Origin: CADDYX01 sp045809945
GTDB lineage: Bacteria > Verrucomicrobiota > Verrucomicrobiia > Chthoniobacterales > UBA10450
Assembly: GCA_045809945.1 (NCBI GenBank)
Contig: JBJMWW010000086.1
Location: forward strand, 1 to 5,993
Direction: 5' to 3'
Length of the DNA stretch: 5,993 bases
Part shown: positions 1-4,312 of the stretch, piece by piece
Layout of the letters: the number at the start of each line of letters is the position of its first letter
How positions within the stretch are numbered: position 1 is the stretch's first letter
Made by a program: the position numbers and the translations under genes
The notes under the pieces: generated by a model
The model's database searches: none
What the model saw: the letters and a program-made list of their open reading frames with translations, nothing else
What the model was told of the DNA's origin: nothing

Positions 1-179
1 AAAAGCAGCGGCGGCTTGCGTTCCACCGCATCGAGATAGGGCTTCCCGCCATCGAGGATCTCGTTCGCTACGACAGAATAAATTCCTTCATCATCGATTG
101 GGCCCGGATGAAGCAGTGCCGGTAATCGCGTCGCGCTGGTGAGCAAGACCAGGCCGATCGCAGCGAGTAAAAGGCGCAC
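1..179 (-). CDS. Partial glycosyltransferase family 39 (PMT/ArnT-like) membrane protein, N-terminus only
   Basis: About 59 residues are visible before the gene leaves the window at base 1. They read as a hydrophobic N-terminal segment (LLLAAIGLVLL, about residues 3-13), then an acidic IDDEGIY motif near residues 28-33, then GGKPYLD and ERKPPLL near residues 45-59. This order of a first membrane helix, a conserved acidic pair at the start of the first periplasmic loop, then G-x-P-Y-x-D and K-P-P-L, is typical of GT-C glycosyltransferases of family 39. These enzymes transfer sugars from polyprenyl-phosphate donors on the outer face of the inner membrane. The likely start is GTG at 179; a second in-frame GTG lies immediately upstream at 182. 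No ATG is in frame nearby and no good Shine-Dalgarno sequence is seen. The gene is divergent from the radical SAM pair. The family call is from motif memory on a short fragment; acceptor and sugar cannot be told. Confidence 0.6.
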   Translation of the reverse strand, partial: MRLLLAAIGLVLLTSATRLPALLHPGPIDDEGIYSVVANEILDGGKPYLDAVERKPPLL

Positions 180-269
180 CACAGGGAGGTAACTCGAAGG
201 GCGGCTCCTCGCTACGGAGATGATTTTACTGGAGGTTCGGCCTCCCCACCCGTAGCGTCCCCGGCTCTC
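180..269. promoter_or_regulatory. Divergent intergenic region, probable promoters for the GT39-like and radical SAM genes
   Basis: This 90-base gap separates two divergent starts, so it should hold the promoters of both. The only AT-rich pocket is at about 220-230. On the minus strand it reads TAAAAT (228-223), which matches the sigma-70 -10 consensus at five of six positions and would give a leader of roughly 40 bases before the GTG at 179. No convincing -35 is seen at the expected spacing on either strand. The assignment is by position and one weak box, so it is tentative. Confidence 0.25.
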
Positions 270-1301
270 GTGAATCTTTTGCGCCAAATCGGCCGCGAAT
301 TCGGCGAATACAATCTGCTCGAATCCGCCAAGCGCCTCGTCGACCGCAAACCATTGCAGTGCAGTCTGTACGTGACGGATCGCTGCAATCTCGATTGCGC
401 TTATTGCACGGAATACGACAACTCGCGGGCGCATCCCTCGATCGACGATCTCAAGAAATGGGTGCGCAAAATTCGCGAACTGGGCACGATGCGGATCGCG
501 CTAGTCGGCGGCGAACCGCTCACCCATCCCGATATTGTCGAGCTCGTCCGCTATTGCCGTGAGCTCGGTTTCGCGACCAGCCTGACCACGAATGGCTTTC
601 TGCTCACGCGCGAGAAAGTTCGCGCACTCGAAGAAGCAGGGCTGCAATCGATGCAGATAAGCGTCGATCGCATGACGCCGAGTCCGGTTACGAAAAAATC
701 TTTCAAGACGGTTTTGCCGAAGCTCGATTATTTCAAAGACTCGAAAATCAATCTTCATATCACCGGCGTGATCTGCAAAGACACGCTCCCGGAATCGCGC
801 GCCGTGCTGGAGACAGGATTGTCACACGGCATCCCCACCGAAGTGCGCCTCGTCCACGCCGATCCGACGAATCGTTTTCGGGTGGAGCAGGGCCCACGTG
901 AAGAAGCCGAGGCGTTCATCGAAGAGATGATCGAGCGCAAACGGGCCGGCGAAAAAATTCACACCAACGAAGCGGTCCTGCGTTATCAGCTGAAATTGCT
1001 GCGTAGCGAAGATCACGAGTGGACCTGCACCGCAGGTTATAAATTTTTCTTTGTGTCGGCGCGCGGCAAATTCTGGCTCTGCAGCATGGTGCACACGCAG
1101 AAAGACATCATGGATGTGACGCTGGACGATCTCTACGCCAACAATCGCAAGAAAGATTGCCAGAAAGGCTGCGGGATTTATTGCGCAATCAGCAGTTCGC
1201 TCATTCTCGAGCAGCCGGTGAAGGTAATCACGACCGAAGTTGTCTCGCGCGCGAAGCGGTTATTCGCCAGCCCACCGGCGGCCACGCCGGCCGCAGCCTG
1301 A
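270..1301 (+). CDS. Radical SAM protein with C-terminal SPASM/twitch-like cysteine cluster (first of a tandem pair)
   Basis: This 343-residue protein carries the radical SAM signature C39-x3-C43-x2-C46 (CNLDCAYC), which binds the [4Fe-4S] cluster that cleaves S-adenosylmethionine. GGEP at 80-83 is the SAM amino-group motif. TTNGF (106-110) and ISVDR (130-134) fit later strands of the partial TIM barrel. The C-terminal part has C253, C271, C297, C301 and C305 (C-x17-C-x25-C-x3-C-x3-C), in the place where SPASM or twitch domains hold an auxiliary Fe-S cluster. There are too few cysteines for a full two-cluster SPASM domain. The end is a short basic then Ala/Pro-rich tail. There is no signal peptide or membrane helix, so it should be cytoplasmic. 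Start is GTG at 270; no ATG, GTG or TTG is in frame in the bases just upstream, and no clear Shine-Dalgarno is seen. It probably forms an operon with the paralogue 8 bases downstream. The enzyme class is clear; the substrate is unknown. Confidence 0.93.
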   Translation: MNLLRQIGREFGEYNLLESAKRLVDRKPLQCSLYVTDRCNLDCAYCTEYDNSRAHPSIDDLKKWVRKIRELGTMRIALVGGEPLTHPDIVELVRYCRELGFATSLTTNGFLLTREKVRALEEAGLQSMQISVDRMTPSPVTKKSFKTVLPKLDYFKDSKINLHITGVICKDTLPESRAVLETGLSHGIPTEVRLVHADPTNRFRVEQGPREEAEAFIEEMIERKRAGEKIHTNEAVLRYQLKLLRSEDHEWTCTAGYKFFFVSARGKFWLCSMVHTQKDIMDVTLDDLYANNRKKDCQKGCGIYCAISSSLILEQPVKVITTEVVSRAKRLFASPPAATPAAA

Positions 1302-1305
1302 GGCG
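1300..1305 (+). promoter_or_regulatory. Shine-Dalgarno-like site of the second radical SAM gene, overlapping the stop of the first
   Basis: GAGG at 1300-1303 lies 6 bases before the ATG at 1310, and its first two bases are the last two of the upstream TGA stop. This spacing supports ATG 1310 as the true start over the longer in-frame reading from 1157. It suggests that ribosomes finishing the first gene re-initiate on the second. Confidence 0.55.
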
Positions 1306-1309
1306 CAGT

Positions 1310-2389
1310 ATGTTCGAGTCAATCACGCGCGCTTTCGACCGCAAACCGTGGGTCGCGCACCTTTATGTGACCGATCAGTGCAACCTCGATTGCGCCTACT
1401 GCAACGAGTACGACAACTCGTTCCCGCATCCGCCGCTGGCCGATTTGAAACAGTGGATGGACAAGATCCGCGCCCTCGGCGTCGCACGACTCGGACTTCA
1501 GGGCGGCGAGCCGCTCAAGCATCCGGACATCGCGGAAATCGTGCGCTACGCGAAATCACTCGGCTTCTACAAAGTGAGCATGTCCTCGAATGCATTTCTG
1601 CTCACGCGCGATCTGCTGCGCGCGCTGGAAAATGCCGGGCTCGATTCGTTCCACATCTCGGTCGATCGGATGACGCCGGTGGCGAGTACGCGCAAATCGA
1701 TGAAGTCGGTGCTGCACAAGTTCGATTGGTTCGCTGATTCTCCAATCAAGCTCAACGTCAGCGGCGTGCTCTTTCGCGACAGCTTGAACGAAGTGCCTGA
1801 CGTGATCGACACCTGCCTCGACCGCGGCATCGGCGTGCACGCGCGCGCGGTGCATGACGATTTAGTTCAACATCGCACCTTGCGTGATACGGATTTGACC
1901 GCGCCGATCCTCAGCCTGGTCGAAAAGCAGGAACAGCTAAAGCGGAACGGCGCGAAGATTCACACAAACTGGAATTTGTTCCGCTACCAAAAGGCGATGC
2001 TGCGCAATGAGCCGATCGAGTGGACCTGCACCGCTGGCTACAAATACTTTTACGTCTCGGCGAAAGGAAAGTTCTGGCTCTGTAATCAGGTCCGCACCGA
2101 GAGGAATATTCTCGAAATCACAGCGGATGATTTACTCGCCTACAACACAAAGAAGCCGTGCCAGGCGGGCTGCGGCGTTTACTGCATCGTTGATACTTCG
2201 CACAAGGTGAATCATCCGATCCGCTATTTTGCGCGCGATGCGGCGGGCGCGTTGAAGAGCCGACTGGCGAGGCGGCGCGATTTACCGCGCCGGTTGCGCG
2301 ACCTTGCTCCGCAGAGCGATCATGCCGCCGCGCACGAGATGCACGCCGGCAGTGCACATTCCCCAGATCGCGCACAGGCGGTAGGTTGA
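1310..2389 (+). CDS. Radical SAM protein with C-terminal SPASM/twitch-like cysteine cluster (second of a tandem pair)
   Basis: This 359-residue paralogue of the preceding gene has C24-x3-C28-x2-C31 (CNLDCAYC), GGEP at 65-68, SSNAF at 92-96 and ISVDR at 116-120. Its C-terminal C240, C258, C284, C288 and C292 have exactly the spacing of the first protein. The strongest shared block is about residues 216-258: KIHTN, then RYQ, then EWTCTAGYK and GKFWLC. It starts 15 residues later than its twin, at DRKP. The ATG at 1310 has a GAGG ribosome site; the reading frame stays open back to 1157, but that part lies inside the first gene and has no matching residues in the twin. Residues 325-359 are a His/Ala/Arg-rich tail encoded across the end of the opposite-strand phosphatidyltransferase gene, and the twin lacks almost all of it. 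It is a predicted cytoplasmic SAM-dependent radical enzyme with an auxiliary Fe-S cluster. Substrate is unknown; it may act on the same or a consecutive intermediate. Confidence 0.93.
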   Translation: MFESITRAFDRKPWVAHLYVTDQCNLDCAYCNEYDNSFPHPPLADLKQWMDKIRALGVARLGLQGGEPLKHPDIAEIVRYAKSLGFYKVSMSSNAFLLTRDLLRALENAGLDSFHISVDRMTPVASTRKSMKSVLHKFDWFADSPIKLNVSGVLFRDSLNEVPDVIDTCLDRGIGVHARAVHDDLVQHRTLRDTDLTAPILSLVEKQEQLKRNGAKIHTNWNLFRYQKAMLRNEPIEWTCTAGYKYFYVSAKGKFWLCNQVRTERNILEITADDLLAYNTKKPCQAGCGVYCIVDTSHKVNHPIRYFARDAAGALKSRLARRRDLPRRLRDLAPQSDHAAAHEMHAGSAHSPDRAQAVG

Positions 2390-3478
2390 GGCGGCGGCGC
2401 CGAGTGCCAGGCCGACTGTCAACGCCCACAGATAAACGTCGCGGCGCGCCGCGATCAGCCGGACGAATCGATCGAATGGCGAGTAATCGTCGAGCAGGCA
2501 ATGAATCCGCTGCCGCGCGATGTGCTTGCCGATCTTGTCCAATCCTTCGCCGAGCATGATCAGGAGAAAATAAATCCACGCCGTCGGCAGCTGACCGCTT
2601 GCTCGAAACCAGTAGGCCAGCGCAGTCCACCATGATGTTTCGTAGACGGCGTCGAGATAATGCTCCCATTTTCCGCCGTCGGTCGTCTCGATCTTTACCC
2701 GCGCCTGTTTTCCATCGAGGCCATCGAGGACTCCGATGCTGAGCGCCGGAATCATGCCGAGCCACAGGTGACCAGTCGCGAAAAACGCGGTCGCAATCAG
2801 CGCGACAACAAAAGTCAGCGCCGAAAGCTGGTTTGGCGTGATCGCCGTCCGACATAGCCAGCGCATGATCCAGGTTTCCACCGGCGATTGGATAATTGCC
2901 GGAATGTCGAGCGTGCCGTTCTGCCCGGTGTCGAAGACGAGTCGCTCCGCCAGCGGCTGCAACTCTGGGGTCGGCGCGGAAAAGAACAACGGGCGCAGTG
3001 TTCGTCGCATGCTGACGATGTAAGCGGGCACTTCCGCTGCATCGATGATCGCCGCATCACTCGACGGAGGGTAACTGGTCGTCACCGCGGCTCCGGAATG
3101 GTAGCCGCGTTGATCGCGGGCGGTGTTTTGCAAAAGCGGCAGCAATTTGTCAGGTGGATTGGAGTCCACGAGAACGCATTCGCTCGGGCATTGAGCCAGT
3201 GCGCGAATAAGTCGCGCGTCGCAATAAATATCGGCTGGCAGAAACAGCGCTCGCTCCTGCAGCCGAAATTCCGCCGGCTGAACGATTCGCGCAGTCAATC
3301 CGGCGTGGGCCCAGGAAGGTGGCTCGATCGCGGCGCGGATTTTCTCCGGCGTTTCACTGACGATTGTGACGTGGTCGAATCCGAGCCGCACCAGATTGCG
3401 GAGATGGCGTTCGAGAAGCGAAACGCCGCACAGGTCGTGCAAAGCTTCCGGTGCGTTCGCGAAAATCACCACTTCCAT
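2282..3478 (-). CDS. CDP-alcohol phosphatidyltransferase fused to a degenerate nucleotidyltransferase-like N-terminal domain
   Basis: This 398-residue membrane protein should transfer a phospho-alcohol from a CDP-activated donor to an acceptor alcohol, as in phospholipid or inositol-phosphate lipid synthesis. Residues 1-200 look like a Rossmann nucleotidyltransferase fold (MEVVIFANA, then LLERHLRNLVRLGFDHVTIV, then FLPADIYCD near 79-87), but the usual glycine-rich G-x-G-x-R and lysine motif after the first strand is absent. Residues 200-398 form the membrane domain. D252-x2-D255-G-x2-A259-R260 is the CDP-alcohol phosphotransferase signature; the rest reads G269-x6-D276-x3-E280 where the classic motif has G-x3-D-x3-D. 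Hydrophobic segments lie near 218-235, 238-251, 283-308 and 343-392. The C-terminal SPFDRF and ARRDVYLW stretch fits a subgroup I recall for such fusions. It resembles the bifunctional inositol-1-phosphate cytidylyltransferase/DIPP synthase architecture, but the N-terminal activity is doubtful. ATG at 3478 has no clear Shine-Dalgarno. The 3' end overlaps the second radical SAM gene. Confidence 0.88.
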   Translation of the reverse strand: MEVVIFANAPEALHDLCGVSLLERHLRNLVRLGFDHVTIVSETPEKIRAAIEPPSWAHAGLTARIVQPAEFRLQERALFLPADIYCDARLIRALAQCPSECVLVDSNPPDKLLPLLQNTARDQRGYHSGAAVTTSYPPSSDAAIIDAAEVPAYIVSMRRTLRPLFFSAPTPELQPLAERLVFDTGQNGTLDIPAIIQSPVETWIMRWLCRTAITPNQLSALTFVVALIATAFFATGHLWLGMIPALSIGVLDGLDGKQARVKIETTDGGKWEHYLDAVYETSWWTALAYWFRASGQLPTAWIYFLLIMLGEGLDKIGKHIARQRIHCLLDDYSPFDRFVRLIAARRDVYLWALTVGLALGAAASTYRLCAIWGMCTAGVHLVRGGMIALRSKVAQPAR

Positions 3479-3560
3479 GCGGCGCGCAATCTGGCCAACG
3501 CGTCACCCGGCGTCGAGCCGCAATCGTTCCGTAGCGACAGCCGCGTGCTACAGTTCAAGA
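3479..3560. promoter_or_regulatory. Divergent intergenic region between the phosphatidyltransferase and the LolD-like gene
   Basis: These 82 bases lie between two divergent starts and should contain both promoters. On the plus strand an extended -10-like TGC TACAGT sits at 3546-3554, but it ends only 6 bases before the ATG at 3561, so it would produce an almost leaderless message. No matching -35 is visible. On the minus strand I see no recognisable box. The role is inferred from position. Confidence 0.25.
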
Positions 3561-4286
3561 ATGGCCGGGCAGCCCGCGTTACGTTGTCAGAGTCTCGAAC
3601 GGTTCCTCGGGCAAGAGGAATCGCGCGTGCACGCGTTGCGCGGCGTCTCGCTTCAGCTCGAGCCTGGCTCGGTCCACGCTGTCGTCGGTCCATCGGGCTG
3701 CGGCAAAAGCACGCTGCTTTACATTCTGGGACTCCTCGATCGTGCCGATGCCGGCTGGATCGAACTCGAGTCGGAAAATGTTTCGCAGTTGCCGGATCAC
3801 GAACTTTCGCGACGCCGACGCGAGCTCATCGGCTTCATCTTCCAATTCCATTTTCTGCTCGAGGAGTTCACCGCGGAGGAGAACATCATGATTCCGATGC
3901 GCCGGCTCGGCCGCTTGTCGGAGAGCGAAATGCGAATGCGCGCCGTGGAGCTATTGGAAGGCGTTGGATTGCGCGAGAAGGCAGCACGCCCAAGCCGTCA
4001 CTTGTCCGGTGGCGAACAGCAGCGGGTTGCGGTAGCGCGTGCGCTGGCCAACGACCCGCAGATTATCCTGGCCGACGAGCCGACTGGAAATCTGGACAGC
4101 GAGAATTCGCACCGCGCTTTCGAGTTGCTGCAGGAGATTGTGCACCGCGGCGCAAAAGCGCTTCTGCTCGTCACGCACAACCCTGCAATCGCGGAGCGCT
4201 GCGATTGGGTGCATGAAATGCGCGACGGCCAAATAGTTGCGACTCATCCGCGCGGTGCGCCGATTCAAGTCTTCACCGAAATTTAG
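3561..4286 (+). CDS. lolD: LolD-like ABC transporter ATP-binding protein
   Basis: This 241-residue protein is a single complete ABC ATPase domain: Walker A GPSGCGKST at 43-51, Q-loop Q95, signature LSGGEQQR at 148-155, Walker B IILADEP at 168-174, D-loop NLD at 177-179 and switch histidine H206 in VTHN. The stretch around 94-112 (FQFHFLLEEFTAEEN) closely fits the LolD branch of the LolD/MacB/FtsE group, and the length is near that of E. coli LolD (233). LolD powers LolCE, which extracts outer-membrane lipoproteins from the inner membrane. Start is ATG 3561: residues before it in the open frame (back to 3366) are Arg/Ser-rich shadow sequence opposite the neighbouring gene, and homology begins just after this methionine. 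There is no LolC/LolE-type permease next to it: the gene downstream is convergent and is a different transporter class. A MacB-type or other export partner is the main alternative. Confidence 0.9.
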   Translation: MAGQPALRCQSLERFLGQEESRVHALRGVSLQLEPGSVHAVVGPSGCGKSTLLYILGLLDRADAGWIELESENVSQLPDHELSRRRRELIGFIFQFHFLLEEFTAEENIMIPMRRLGRLSESEMRMRAVELLEGVGLREKAARPSRHLSGGEQQRVAVARALANDPQIILADEPTGNLDSENSHRAFELLQEIVHRGAKALLLVTHNPAIAERCDWVHEMRDGQIVATHPRGAPIQVFTEI

Positions 4287-4294
4287 GCGAGACG

Positions 4295-4312
4295 GACCGG
4301 ACGCCGCCGGTC
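4295..4312. terminator. Small inverted repeat between convergent stops, possible bidirectional terminator
   Basis: GACCGG (4295-4300) and CCGGTC (4307-4312) form a perfect 6-base-pair GC-rich stem with a 6-base loop. It lies 8 bases after the TAG of the LolD-like gene, and its right arm contains two bases of the exporter's TGA stop. No T-tract follows on either strand, so it lacks a hallmark of intrinsic termination. Its place exactly between two converging genes is the main support. Confidence 0.35.

Noticed and set aside
220..252. A short open frame from ATG 220 (about 11 codons, stop TAG at 253-255) as a leader peptide
   Set aside because: It has no attenuator-like hairpin, no run of regulatory codons and no ribosome site, so nothing supports its translation.
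1157..1309. A 51-residue upstream extension of the second radical SAM gene, starting at an in-frame ATG at 1157
   Set aside because: It lies wholly inside the first radical SAM gene in another frame, has no counterpart in the twin protein, and ATG 1310 has a well-spaced GAGG site.
2118..2855. A 245-codon open frame on the minus strand
   Set aside because: It overlaps the phosphatidyltransferase in another frame and lacks recognisable motifs; the 398-residue frame has the catalytic signature and membrane helices.
3546..3554. Extended -10-like TGC TACAGT upstream of the LolD-like gene, implying a leaderless transcript
   Set aside because: Only four of six -10 positions match, no -35 is present, and such a short motif is expected by chance; kept only as a note in the intergenic entry.
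3366..3560. A 65-residue upstream extension of the LolD-like gene
   Set aside because: The residues are Arg/Ser-rich, mostly antisense to the phosphatidyltransferase gene, and LolD homology begins only after ATG 3561.
2888..4216. A 442-codon open frame on the plus strand
   Set aside because: It runs antisense to the phosphatidyltransferase and then out of frame through the LolD-like gene. Its composition (Arg-rich, no domain motifs) is that of a shadow frame in GC-rich DNA.
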